This document shows positions 35,031 through 46,060 of a DNA stretch of 64,000 nucleotides, piece after piece. This DNA comes from Stenocarpella maydis (Eukaryota; Ascomycota; Sordariomycetes; Diaporthales; Diaporthaceae): positions 434,365 through 498,364 of the forward strand of contig NQMI01000015.1 in assembly GCA_002270565.1 (NCBI GenBank). The letters run 5' to 3'. Made by a program: the position numbers and the translations under genes. Numbering within the stretch: position 1 is the stretch's first letter; the number at the start of each line of letters is the position of its first letter. Under the pieces are notes generated by a model. The model ran no database searches. It was not told the origin of the DNA and saw nothing but the letters and a program-made list of their open reading frames with translations.

Positions 35031-36232
35031 AGAGCTGGGTGAGCTGGGACCCCCTCCCCCGAGTCGTTTCCCCTGCAAACGGTCTGGATCCTTCTCCCCT
35101 GCCGGCAAGCTTGAGAGAGCGCACACACACGCACAGTGCCTGCAGGTGCAGCAGTGGGGCCGTTCCCATTGATTCTCTGTCGTGCCCACCCTTGCAACGA
35201 CATCAAGCCCGCTCCTTCTCGCCTGCCTTTCCCTGTCGCCCTCTCTCAGCAATCCATCCAATCCAATCCAATCCAATCTCACGCCCACCACCACTTCCCC
35301 TTCTTTGCTTGGCTAGACCACGGCATCCACCCTCTTCTCCCTTCCCCCTTCCCCAACCTCATCTATCCGCCCAGGCCCTGCACAAGCCAACCTGACCTGC
35401 TGTGCTCCTAAGACATACAACATAGTCGCACATCCCAGACTGACTAAACCAGTCTTTCAATTCCCTCCTCTCTTTTATCCCTTGCCCTGACTCACGATCC
35501 ATTTCGTTTCATTCTTCTCTTCTTCGGCCCCCCGACTCTTCCGCGAACCCTCAGGACCCTCCGACTATCCGAGCTCCTGCCCATCAGATCGATCGTCTTG
35601 CGACATCATCCCCGATTCTTGTCTGCGGGTGTTCGCCATCATCCGGTTACGAGGAATCTGCGCTGTCCGGCACTGCGAGAAGACTTGACCGGCTTACAAT
35701 CGATTGCCAAAACGGCGATACCTCAGCGCACACAACCCCATCCTCCGACACACACACTTCGAGAGAGGTGGTGGCCTTTACGTTCGGGCGGGAGACGCTG
35801 AGACGCTCCGCTTTCTGCACTGCACGGCTCGACGGCGATATCTGCTTCAGGACCTGCCGCCCATTCCAATTTCAACCCGACAAAGGAAATCACATCGCAC
35901 GGGTCATCAGAACCTCCTAATACGTCTCCTTCTATACAGCCTCCGGTTGTCGCGTCTCCTCAAACCACCCAGGCTCTTGTCTCCGTACCGGTTTGGCCAA
36001 GTTTCGTCGCCGTTTCCCACCAACACGCCCGAGGCACTGATCGCCGCCTCTGCCTACACCAGTACCCAGACCAACCGGACCGTGCATCACCATCGGTCAA
36101 TTGAACCCTGCGTCAATGTTTCTTTGAGGCGGCCCTGCAGCAGCTGAAAACCATCTACGAGCCGAACTATCTATTCTTTGGGTAGTTCGCTGCAACCGTC
36201 GACCTTGCTAGCAACCCGAGCAGTCGTTCCAC
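35031..36232 (+). promoter_or_regulatory. SHO1 promoter / long pyrimidine-rich 5' leader
   Basis: About 1.2 kb of strongly C/T-rich sequence directly upstream of SHO1, with an (ATCCA)-type short tandem run at ~35247-35280. Such CT-rich tracts mark fungal promoters and 5' UTRs. Several ATG triplets with short ORFs (for example 35598, 35704) lie inside. If the leader is transcribed unspliced these would be upstream ORFs. Confidence 0.5.
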
Positions 36233-37369
36233 ATGCCGAATTACGGCTCACTCCATTCCCCATCGCTGCGCAAAATGGAATACAACAGGCAAAATAGACG
36301 ACGAGGAATCGACGTCGGCAACATCATTGGAGACCCCTTTGCTCTTGCTACCATCTCCATCTCAGCGGTAAGCACGCCAACCGCTCCCTCCGAACCCCCT
36401 TTCAACTCAGCCCAGCCCAGCCTCCCCGCTTGGGCATCCTGCAGCCCCCAACGGTCATTTTTAGACGGGCCTTTTTGCTGACAGTTGGTCACTTAGCTCG
36501 CGTGGGTCATCGCCTTCATCGCATCTATCATCGCCCAAATCCAGACCAGAGATAGCTTTCCCACTTACACGTGGTGGACCGTCGTTTACTACTTTTTCAC
36601 AGTAGGCGGCGTCTTCGTTGTCGTCGCATCCGACACCACCCAGACCTACCATGTCGCTGTGGTCGGCTACCTGGCATGCGGGCTGGTCCTCACAACGTCG
36701 TCTGTGAACAGTCTTGTCTACTCTGCCAATGGAGCCAAAGAGGCTGCCTCTGCGGGATTCATCCTGCTATCCATGGTGACCGTATGTTGCCCATATCAGC
36801 TTCCAGCGGTGGTTACGCTACCTGCAACTGTGACCTGGGAATGATGCTAACCGTCTTAATAGATTGTCTGGATCTTCTACTTCGGCTCTGCGCCGTCGGC
36901 TGTTCCGCGGGCATACCTTGATTCCTTCGCGTTGACCAAAGAGTCACACATGATGAACCGACAAACAATGACCTACGGCGGCGGCCGTCCCGAAACCTCG
37001 ACATCTGTGCAGCCGCCGCAGATGTACACCTCTGCCCAGCTCAACGGCTTCGAGAACCCTTCGCCAGTCGCCGGCATCTCCACTGTACCCGGCACTCGTA
37101 ATAGCGCTGCAGCGAACGGGTTCGGCAACTCGCAAATGAAGGCGCCTGGTGGTCCGAACAACGAGGGGGAGATAGTCCCTCCAACCGAGTACCCGTACCG
37201 GGCCAAGGCCATCTACAGCTACGAGGCGAACCCAGACGATGCCAACGAGATTTCATTCTCGAAGCACGAGATCCTGGAGGTTAGCGACGTCAGTGGTCGG
37301 TGGTGGCAAGCACGAAAGGATAATGGTGACACAGGCATTGCGCCCAGCAATTACCTGATCCTGCTTTAA
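36233..37369 (+). CDS. SHO1: High-osmolarity signalling protein SHO1, 308 aa
   Basis: Plasma-membrane osmosensor/adaptor of the HOG MAPK pathway. Exons 36233-36367, 36497-36781 and 36863-37369 join to 927 bp. The protein starts with a short basic N-terminus and [10 protein letters not shown], then has four membrane helices (roughly residues 30-150, including W-W-T-V-V-Y-Y-F-F and the I-V-W-I-F-Y-F-G end). A ~90-residue Ser/Pro/Gly linker follows, and a C-terminal SH3 domain (about 250-308) with A-I-Y-S-Y-E-A, G-R-W-W-Q-A-R and P-S-N-Y-L. In yeast the SH3 binds Pbs2. An in-frame Met at 36275 (M-E-Y-N-R-Q) may be the real start, as homologues often begin near there; that form would be 294 aa. 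All parts are intact. Confidence 0.97.
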
Positions 37370-38887
37370 ACACGGAGCATGCACGGATGAGCGATTCAAA
37401 GCATAGCTTGTGGGGATGTAAGAGGCACCACCTAAGGCCACCGAAGGAAAGGCCGCTTCCGAAGAATCGGAGACCAGGCTGCCTAGGGGCCGCCTCGTTA
37501 TGACTTGTATTATCAACTTAAGCGTATACCCAAGAGACTGGCCGATTCGTGGGTCGCCTGTGTGGAGGACGAACAGGGCATGCTTCTGACGGACCACGCG
37601 CCGTCGAAGCTTCCTGAGAGACGATAATATATGGCGGCGAGGTGCACCAGAAGCACCGCGCAGCCGCCGTGCAAGAGGCACGACGGACCTCGATCATTGC
37701 TGCACTGGATGGCGAAATCTGAGGAGTCATCAGGCAGACCTCGTTTCCGGGCCGGGCGAGGACATTATGAACTTGTTTTTACCCTTCTTGTCTTACCTCC
37801 TCTTGAAGTCTCTCGTTGGGCAACAGCGCGAATGGCGTCCACTGCACGGGTTCTTTTTCTACAACCTCCTTTTTTCCCTATATCGCATTTTGTGTACACT
37901 GTTGATATGTGGACGCGCCCACCCAGTTATCACAACTACTATTTTCTTTTCCCTTGAACTCTTCCCGGTTTCTTCCTGTACCATTCCTCCGACTGCTGTA
38001 CACAACCCCTCCCACATAAAAGGATATAGGTTTATGATTTCATGGCCACGGAGCAGCTTGCATTTGCAAAAACAGTACGGGAGTTGTTGAATGCGTTCGA
38101 TATACAGGCCGACGGAGTCAATATCAAGGGAGGACCTGTGGCTAGTACCAATGAGAGAATACGGAACGAAAAGGTCGCATCATCTCGACTTGTGAATTCA
38201 TGTGCATAATCTAATGCGTAGCTGTCATTGAGCTTACGAGGATAGAGCCTCTGCAGTAAGTCATACCCACTATCCGCCGCGGGTCTGAGTTCCTGCTCGG
38301 AATGTGTTGGTGGGCGCTTTCGCAGACAACCCCTTGTGCAGCATCAGGTCCTGCCCGCCTAGCTGACCAAACGATCCACTCCTATCAGTTACCGCTCTAC
38401 CTCCGCCGCAAATTGCCAAGTCGTTCCCATACCTAGGTAGACAGAGTGCCCCGAAGCAAACCCGGAATGTAGTCGTTGGCCAAAATGAGCCAGGAATCAT
38501 CCAACCCCCGGACGCCGGATCCGCGCATGCCTAATAATCCGACGTACAAGCATCCTTCACGGGTTCCCTCCCCTCAAGGAATTCGTGAGAACATGCGTGC
38601 CGGCGTCCCCAGTAGCCATGAGGGGTAAATGGATACATCGGGGCGCATCACGCACCCTCTTCTCGGAAGCATGCCGCCCTCCACCGGCACACTCAGGTCA
38701 ATCTGTAGCTTCTTGTGCGGCGGGGGAAACACATGATCCTCGTGACAGACCTCCAGGTGGCGCAGGCCGTGGATGGAATCTCGATACGTGTTCGTCCGGG
38801 GGGTGGGGGTGGGGGTTGGAACAGGATAAATACCCCCCCCCCCCAGCTGGGGTTTTGGGGGGGGGGCGGAGCACGCCGGCTGCCAGC
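37370..38887. other. 3' region between convergent SHO1 and SPC19
   Basis: T/C-rich at 37780-38010, plausibly the SHO1 3' UTR. A G/C homopolymer-rich patch lies near SPC19 (listed separately). No gene is recognised. The long minus ORF 38574-39311 is a shadow of SPC19. Confidence 0.5.
38796..38870. repeat. G-tract / C-tract cluster (quadruplex- and hairpin-prone)
   Basis: The plus strand has G6-T-G5-T-G5 at ~38798-38817, then a C12-14 run at ~38833-38844, then a G4-T4-G10 stretch at ~38849-38866. The C run can pair with the following G runs, and the first G runs could form a quadruplex. It lies about 20-90 bp beyond the SPC19 stop codon. Confidence 0.8.
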
Positions 38888-39568
38888 TCACGCCTCCTGC
38901 AGCCGTACCCTCAGCTCCCTCTCCTTCTGCGCGACCTCGAGCTCCAGCCTCTCGACGCTGTACTTGAGGGCCTCCTTGCGCTGGCGGACGGCGCGCGCGC
39001 GGAGCCCCGCGCCGCCGTCGAGCGTCTTCCTGGCGCCCGCCGGCGGCTTCAACGACCTGGTGGGCTTTGCGGCCGGCGGTTGGGGTGACGAGGACCCGCC
39101 AGAGCCAGAGCTGGCCCTGCCGAGCCGGCCCGCGTTGAGGTCGCTGCGCGCCTTGAGCGTCTCGATGCGGCGGGCCTGCCGGTCGGTCTGCCTGTCGGCC
39201 CGGTCGAGGAGGTGCGAGACGAAGGGGCCGATCTCCTCGCGGAGGGAGGCCTCGGCCGCGGCGAGGGCCGGCTGGGGGATGAGTTCGTAGTGCTGTTTTT
39301 GGGCGGAGCACAAGAGACGTCAGTTTGCCTGTTGCTTATATTCTTTTTGGTTTGTGTGGGGGGACGGGGACGGGAATGGTCTGGGCTGTCTGGTAGGGCA
39401 TGCATCCTGGATAAGACGTACGCGAACGGTCTTGAGGATCGACCCCAGCCTGGGGAAGTCTGAGACGCCGTTTCCTAGCGTCTCGACCGACGACTCGAGG
39501 AGGTTGAGGGATGTGCGGAGGGAGGCCACGCAGTCGCCGTAGTTTGAGAGCGCGGGGGAGTGGGACAT
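38888..39568 (-). CDS. SPC19: DASH/Dam1 complex subunit SPC19, 183 aa
   Basis: Subunit of the ring-forming DASH complex that couples kinetochores to spindle microtubules. Exons 39568-39422 and 39292-38888 give 552 bp. The 129 bp intron starts GTACGT. The N-terminus has Y-G-D-C-V-A-S-L-R-T-S-L and L-E-S-S-V-E-T-L-G, and the exon junction falls within L-K-T-V-R/H-Y-E-L-I-P, which is well conserved. The second exon carries E-I-G-P-F-V-S-H-L-L, a basic low-complexity linker (about residues 100-145) and a C-terminal helix Y-S-V-E-R-L-E-L-E-V-A-Q-K-E-R. The fungal family is of similar length. The C-terminal half is unusually GC-rich (CGC/GGC codons), giving a long overlapping shadow ORF. Confidence 0.93.
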
Positions 39569-40925
39569 GGTTTCTGGCGCACGGCTGTTGTCTGGAATAA
39601 TGCTGCAGTTCTGGCTGAGAGCGTCTCTCCCAGCTGGAGATGTTGGGGCCTACTCTGTGCTCCGGTTCTCTGTCTTTTGTGGTGGGGTCCGCAAGCGTGT
39701 TGTTGATGCTAGAGTGTCCCGCCAAAAGTAAACAGTCGGAATTGTTGGCAGGGATCTTGGGCGCGATTGCAGGGCAGGTCCGGGGAAGCTCAGGGGTCTG
39801 CTGCTGGATTGGATTGCCTGGGCTGACCCGCCACAGACGGCCCAAGAACAGTGGGCATCGGTTGAGACCAACACCTCCCGGGTGGAGCAGTACTGAGCGT
39901 AAAGTGTCCGGGATTGCTCACATCAGGCAGGTTTAACATGGTCTGTATCCGAAAGCGATTTCAGCTTGCCTAGCTGGCCATGTTATCTGGGGAAAGTATG
40001 GGCTCCTGCTCTATGGATAAATGCGAGATTTCAGGGTGAGGGTGCAACATCCTAATTACATGTTGCCGATCAACCACAAGTGACTTACAACAGAGTGGAC
40101 CAACACAACCTCGGAACCACACATAGGTAGAGGTAATAATCATTTAAGCATTTCAAAATTGGCTATCGCTGATGTCAATGTAAGCATTGCCCGAAGGGTG
40201 CAAATGGACACTCGCGGGGTTCGTTTTAATTGCTCATCCAAGCCTTGACCCATCAATTCTGAGATGTTGTCTTCATTTGCCGCCACTCCGAAGACACTTT
40301 TTTACTTATCAACTACATTAATCTAGTTACCACGTCCCGGTCTATGGTTCCGGAATTCTATGGGTGGGAAAAATGATGTGTGGGATATCACTTGTCGAGG
40401 CAAGGTCAGATAACATGAAGAAGCAAATCGAGACACATGTCGGGCTGAATAGCAACATATGTTTTGTCCATGGGCATGTACTTAAGTATCAATGACATTT
40501 GCACGGGAACCACACCAGCAAAATCATTGTTTGAGTGCTCATGACCTTCAATGACGTTGGTGGTTGACACCGCGCAACCATAAATGAAGTAATCTCCAAT
40601 AATATTGAGGCATGGCTGTCCGAACGAGACATTCATACTACGTTACCTAATCGTCCGACACCTTTAGGGAAATCCTGTATGGTGTACAAAATGGACCGCC
40701 AGAATATCTCAAACATTTGAAGGTTCTGACACCGGAGTCGGCCTTCGATTCAGCCGCTCCCTCCCTAGCTCTGTGTGAAAGAGTCTAGAGAACCCCACAG
40801 CTCCAGCTAGTCTCACAGGCTGCCATGTCAACGGGAACCTGAGCAAGCCCCTTTGAAACCCATTTCCGAGGCCGAATGCCATCACAACTGGTCTACAGTC
40901 CCACTAAAGACCACAAGTATTCGCC
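39569..40925. other. Divergent intergenic region, SPC19 / isochorismatase
   Basis: AT-richer than the flanking genes. Only short unsupported ORFs are present (for example 40406-40636 minus). No repeat is recognised. Confidence 0.5.
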
Positions 40926-41608
40926 ATGCCACGCAGTGCTCTTTTCGTTATCGACATCCAACGCGAGCTCGCGGACGACCCCAAGACGCGCATCCCCCAC
41001 GCTGAGCGGATCCGCGCAGCCGGCGACAAGATCCTCTCAGCTGCCCGACGCATCGTCGACCAGTACCGAACAGCCGAGGAACAGTCGCCGTCGGTTATCG
41101 TCTTTGTCCAGCATGAGGAGAGGCCGGACCAGGGGACCCTCGTGAGAGACACCGAGCCGTGGAGGCTGGTATTTGAGCCGCGGGACGGCGTCCATGAGGA
41201 GCGGCTTGTTGCAAAGACCACCCGTAAGTGTTTCCTCTAGGACCAAGGACTTTGAAATGATATGGGGGTGGCTGATCCGCGCCAGAAAACACATTCGAGT
41301 CGAATCCCGACCTGGCCGACAGACTGAAAGCCGAGGACATCACAGAGGTTGTCACGTTCGGCATACAGAGCGAATGCTGCGTTGCCGCAACATCAAGGGG
41401 TGCCCTAGAGGCCGGGTTCAAGGTGACTGTTCTTCAGGGGGCTCACTCCACCTACGATACCGACACCAAGTCGGCGGTGGAAATCGAGAGGGACATCGAA
41501 CAGCAGCTGAGGGACAAGGGCGCCGATGTCATTCCTTGGGAAGATGCAGTAGCGTCTTGGGAGCAGCGCCGTATGATTTCGAGCTACTCGATCTTTTCAG
41601 AGATTTAG
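40926..41608 (+). CDS. Isochorismatase-family cysteine hydrolase, 206 aa
   Basis: Small alpha/beta hydrolase of the isochorismatase/nicotinamidase superfamily, acting on C-N or enol-ether bonds. The substrate is unknown. Exons 40926-41223 and 41286-41608 (62 bp intron, GTAAGT...CAG) give 621 bp. Catalytic triad candidates are visible: Asp10 in L-F-V-I-D-I-Q, Lys97 in L-V-A-K-T-T, and Cys131 in G-I-Q-S-E-C-C-V. The motif order and the A-L-E-A-G-F-K-V-T-V-L-Q-G-A-H-S-T-Y-D segment are typical of fungal single-domain members. It lacks the aryl carrier domain of siderophore isochorismatases, so it is not EntB-like. The first Met precedes the hydrophobic beta strand by five residues, as expected. 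Confidence 0.95.
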
Positions 41609-42000
41609 GCTGCCCGTTCTTGTAGTTGACCGTCCCCACGTCTATGTGAGCCGTCCAGTACTAACTTCCATCCTTAGTCGGAAGGGCTTCCTTCCGAGCA
41701 TGTTATAAACTGCCTAATACAAATGCAAATATAGTAATAAGCTTTTCCAATAGCTGCATGCGGATTCTTCCCATCCATTTCAGCTTGATTACCTTACAAG
41801 TAGCAGTTATCGAAGGTCAATCCTGTTGTCCTACACAGGTATTCACCTCCGACTGATTATCGGTAAAGCCATGGCCAACAGTATGCTGTTTCTATATGGC
41901 TGCCAGTGAAAGTGCTGCATGGCGTACGTCCCTGGTCATTTCCTGGAAGCAACGCTGTTTGGAGATTTACTTGGTTTTGCGGCCTCCGTATATCTACTTA
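41609..42000. other. Short intergenic segment before the Tc1 element
   Basis: 3' flank of the isochorismatase gene. No feature is seen other than the TA at 41999-42000 used by the transposon. Confidence 0.6.
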
Positions 42001-43410
42001 CAGTGGGGCCGAAAAGGTCTTGGGACACTCGCGTCCCCACAGTGCAAAACGCGTTTTCGCGTCACACCCACCCAAAACTTCAATCTTCTCTCCTGCAACC
42101 ACCATGCCTCCTCACGAGCGCTCGTTTCTTGGGGAGATAACTTCAAACCGTGGGTTTTCTTATGAACTTACTCCGGCTCAAATCGGTGCAGTTTTAAGCA
42201 CATTAGCAGAGGGCAAAACCCCAACTCAAATTTATCGCGAAACCAGCATTATGAGGTCAACAATCTATCGGAAGAAAGATAAATGGCAACGCAACGGGAA
42301 AATTTCTCCTAAGCCACGCAGTAGTCGTCCCAGATACTTTAACGACCGCTCTATTCACCAGTTAAAGTTACTTATCCTTAGAGAAAACCATTTACCATAT
42401 AGCGAGATCTAGAAGTTGCTAGGTATTAATATATCTAATAATATAATTTGCATCACCTTAAAGTCAATTTACATCAATTACTAGCGAGCTATACGCTGGA
42501 TACCTTTATCAGAAGAAGATAAGAAGCTTCACTATTACTAGGCTAAGTTATAGCATTATAATATAGAGCGTTTGCTAAGGGTTGGTATTTAAAGTTTGCC
42601 CCAAAATGTCAGCTTGCGTGCCTCCTCCACTCACGATATCCCCCCTCTCAGGCAATCTTCTCTAACGAGTACAGCATCCAGAACTATCCCTCCAAACCTT
42701 TAGAGTGAGTTTGGGGCTTCTCTAACCAGCAATATTACAGGCAAAAAGTTAACTTAAAGGCTAATATAAAGCCTATAATCTCTATAATAATATAGGGTGC
42801 CATTTAGTTTGGTGGCCGGAGTAACCTTATTATAATGGAAAGAAATCCAGAAGCCAGATGTAATGGATATACTATAAATTCATACCTAAAGATCTTATAA
42901 GAGGCCCTTCTTCCTCATTATGATGGGACACATAATTTCCAGCAAGATAACGCTCGAATTCACACTACAGAAGCAGTGCAATCCTTCATTCTGGCGTATA
43001 AAATCTCTCTAATAGATTGGCCTTCACGGTCACCTGATTTAAACCCGATCAAGAACATCTAAAAGCTTCTCAAAGCAGAGATAAATAAACGATACCCAAA
43101 TCTATGGGAATTAACTCGAAATAGGGCCAATATGGCATGTTTTAGTCAATACGTAAAGGCAGCGTGGTGGGCAATGATCAGGGCAAGATTGGCAATATCA
43201 TTCGATCACTCGAGCGGAGATTGGAAGCGGTCTGCAGATGCAGGGGAAGCTATACAGGATATTAATCAGAAGACTCTGATGAGTAATTTGATATAAGTCA
43301 ATAGTCCTTAACTAATTTCCTCGTAATTCTACGCGTCGTTGAAGTTAGGTGGTGGTTGTGGGGGTGGGTGGGATCTGCGGGAGTGTCCCAAGACTTTTTC
43401 GGTCGCACTG
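42001..43410 (+). mobile_element. Tc1/mariner DNA transposon, degraded
   Basis: The left end CAGTGGGGCCGAAAAGGTCT and the complement at the right end share about 28 of 31 bases, flanked by TA (41999-42000 and 43411-43412). At 1410 bp this is a typical Tc1 size. The inside holds a transposase with stops. The last 94 bp (43317-43410) occur again at 45947-46040 with one mismatch (a transition). Confidence 0.92.
42104..43265 (+). pseudogene. Tc1-type transposase, inactivated by RIP-like changes
   Basis: The ATG at 42104 opens a 102-codon intact piece with a helix-turn-helix DNA-binding region (L-T-P-A-Q-I-G-A-V-L, T-P-T-Q-I-Y-R-E-T). Beyond the first stop the catalytic core is readable: W-G-A-I-like start, F-Q-Q-D-N-A-R-I-H-T with the second Asp (~42940-42965), and W-P-S-R-S-P-D-L-N-P-I-K-N-I (~43017-43058). 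The last catalytic residue, Glu in the family's N-P-I-E-N, is Lys here (GAG to AAG), and the following Trp codon is a stop. Both are G-to-A changes. The end, with Y-T-G-Y-stop at 43265, needs a frame change from the core. Not functional. Confidence 0.9.
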
Positions 43411-43412
43411 TA

Positions 43413-45945
43413 GCTTATTATGATAATTATAGCTAGTTCTTAGCTAATAAACCTAGTAAGCAGGTTTATAATTAAGAGGCGTTTAAGGTGGAATCATTCT
43501 AAGTAATATAATAATAGTAATTAAAAGCTATTAAAGCTATTCCTAAGTAAATACTTGGATTAACTATTAAAGCGCTATCTTAAGCTATACTACCTAGTAG
43601 TAATAATTATAGATTTATATAATCTATCTCTTTGGCCTAGCCTACTAGGAGTGCTAGTTACTCCTAGCAATCCATTATAATAAAGTATATAAAGCACTTA
43701 TTACTTTAATTGCTCTTTAATATTAGAGTGCTGGGAGTAATTATTACTCTAATTACTTTAGCTTACTGTAATGATCACACCAAACCTTTATGGGGTTCAG
43801 TAGATAACCTGTAGGGTTTATGTTAATAGAGCGGCGCAGAGGTAATACTCAACTGAGTTGCAGTATATAAAGACATTATTTATAAAGAGGGTATGATCAG
43901 AAGCTATAAAGCTTTCCAGTTAGTAGAACTAAATACTTAGATTAACAACTAAAGAGTCTATTTTATAAAAGCTATCTACTATAGTAATATCTATATTCTT
44001 ATATATTATGACTCTTTAGTACCTATATGCCTATGTTTATAGTTAATATAGCTGTTACTTATGTTGGCTATGTTTCTAGTCAATATAGTTATAGCCCTAA
44101 CCTTAGCGGGGTGGCTTACTGCTAAATCAGGCGGGGTAATATTTTAAGAGCTGTTCTGTAGCCTATAAGGGTTGCCTTCTGCGGTAGTTAATAGCTAATA
44201 ACTATAGGTTCATAATATTATCTCTCTTCTTACTTCCTTTATTCTTAAAGATGCTTCTATAAGTATCTGGGTTTATTATATTTCTTAAGTAGAGTTAAGG
44301 GTTCTTATATTTTTAAAGATTATCTAGAGCTAAAATCTATTGCTAATTATAATGCGCTTCTTATAGTTATTTATGCTAACTTTATTAAAATGTCTTTTTA
44401 TTTTACTTATAATGGTTATAGCCTTTTCGTTTACTAAGTATCTCTTCTCGATTCTTCTTACTATATTAAATATATTTATCTTAGTTTATTATTCTATATT
44501 GTACTGGGTCTTTTCCTATTAGACCTTTAGAAGATCTCCTTTTAATATAAGAAGCTGGAAGATTAAATTAAAGTTGAGGAGGAGCGGTTATATAATTCTA
44601 CCGCTAAGTTAGAGTATCTATATAAATAGAAGAAGATATAGTTTGCTTGTATATATAAGCCTATATACTGGGGTCTCAATTCTATAGAGGAGTTTCATTA
44701 TATGGAGAAAGAGGAGGCTAAAGCTAAGTAGAAGTAGATTGCTAAGTAATCTGCTGAGGTTGTTAGTTAAGGTTTTATTAAGGAGGCTGGTAAGATAGTA
44801 ATATAGGAGGCTTAGCTATATTCTAAGGGTAAGGTTAGTATTTTTAAATAGAGTTTATTAGTAAACAGGAGTATTAGTTAATTTAAAATTATAGGTACTA
44901 GTAATAATAGAGGTATGCTTATAGGTAGCTTATTAGGTACTTGAAATCCATTATTAGGAATAGAAGTTTATATTGTTTTGCTTAATTAGTATTGATCCTT
45001 ATTTACTTCCTTACTAACTAGTTATATAGTATTTATCTATCCTTATTCTTCTTAACTAGTTGCTATTAAGGTAATTTCTTAATATAATCAGTATCTAGGG
45101 TATTAGTTTAGGAGAAGTAACTAATTATGGTTGTTAGCTATTAGTATTATTACTAGTCTCTTATTAGTTATTTCTATTATAGTGAGAACTAGGGTTTATT
45201 ATATAGTTTTATTATAGTGTTCTACTATAGCTTACTATATATAGAGCCTTTAGCTGCTTTCCTAGCCTCTAGGGCTTGTTTTGTGGTGCTTTGCATGTAA
45301 TATTGCTGGAGTTTATTATAGCAGTAAGTTAGGTTTACTGCTGGCTCCTATATATTCTTACTAGAGTTATAGCCTTTTCATTTAATAAGGTATTCTATTA
45401 TTCTCTAATATTATCTTAAATTTATAATTATCTCCACTTTAGATTCCTTGTCATATTTGTGAAAAGTTTTAATTTATATCTTAAGTTTTATATTCTAGAG
45501 TACTAATTCTAATAATAAAATATAAAAAACTAGGTGCTGTTTCATTCCTTAAGGTAATAAAAGTCTATAGTTAGTATCTAAGATTTTCTCTAAAATCTTA
45601 AAGGGGCTGATTTTCTTAACATTAAGTTTATTACTAGATTACTTAGTTTCAATATTTTAATATATAAGGTAGAGTTTATCTTTCTTTTTAAGAATTAGTC
45701 CCTTAATTCTTTTTTAGTTTATATATTTTATTATTCATTTTTATATAAAAGAAATTTTTTTCCTAAATATGTAATTAGATTTATCTGATTTATATTACGT
45801 TTCGTTCTATTAATTCTGCTAGTACAGTATCTAGTAATAACTTATAATATACCTAAGGCTTATATCTATAGAGTATAAAGAAAAGTAACTATTTAGTTAT
45901 GCTGGAGGTTATGTTATTATAGGTAAACTATATTAGTAGTAGTAA
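43413..45945. mobile_element. Second, partial copy of the gypsy-associated repeat (RIP-degraded)
   Basis: 43760-45945 aligns by eye along its length to ~950-3230, in the same orientation: shared CTAAAGAGTCT...CTATAAAAGCTATCTACTATAGT, the antisense coiled-coil ORF (44560-44955), and a GGCTTGTTTTGTGGTG-like block near 45255-45290. After this comes the C-terminal part of gypsy integrase on the minus strand (45420-45945). It stops at the N. 43413-43760 is AT-rich and low-complexity. No LTR is seen here. Confidence 0.75.
44560..44955 (+). pseudogene. Second degraded copy of the antisense coiled-coil ORF
   Basis: Same frame and same closing motif (G-K-V-S-I-F then I-G-S-L-L-G-T) as 1690-2150, with different stop positions. 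Independent damage to the same frame supports an original protein. Confidence 0.45.
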
Positions 45946-45946
45946 N
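45946..45946. other. Assembly gap (single N) next to a Tc1 end copy
   Basis: One N separates RIP-degraded gypsy sequence from a 94 bp copy of a Tc1 right end, so sequence may be missing or duplicated here. Confidence 0.9.
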
Positions 45947-46040
45947 TTCCTCGTAATTCTACGCGTCGTTGAAGTTGGGTGGTGGTTGTGGGGGTGGGTG
46001 GGATCTGCGGGAGTGTCCCAAGACTTTTTCGGTCGCACTG
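45947..46040 (+). repeat. Orphan right end of a Tc1/mariner element
   Basis: 94 bp that match 43317-43410, including the terminal TIR and the following TA (46041-46042). It begins directly after the N at 45946. Either this is a second insertion whose left part is missing from the assembly, or the scaffold duplicated one end. Confidence 0.85.
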
Positions 46041-46060
46041 TAGGTACACGAATACGACCA

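Noticed and set aside
38574..39311. 245-codon Arg/Pro-rich minus ORF
   Set aside because: A different frame over the SPC19 second exon; SPC19 explains the sequence.
41906..42103. N-terminal extension of the Tc1 transposase ORF upstream of 42104
   Set aside because: This part lies across the left TIR and flanking DNA. The Met at 42104 is the natural start.
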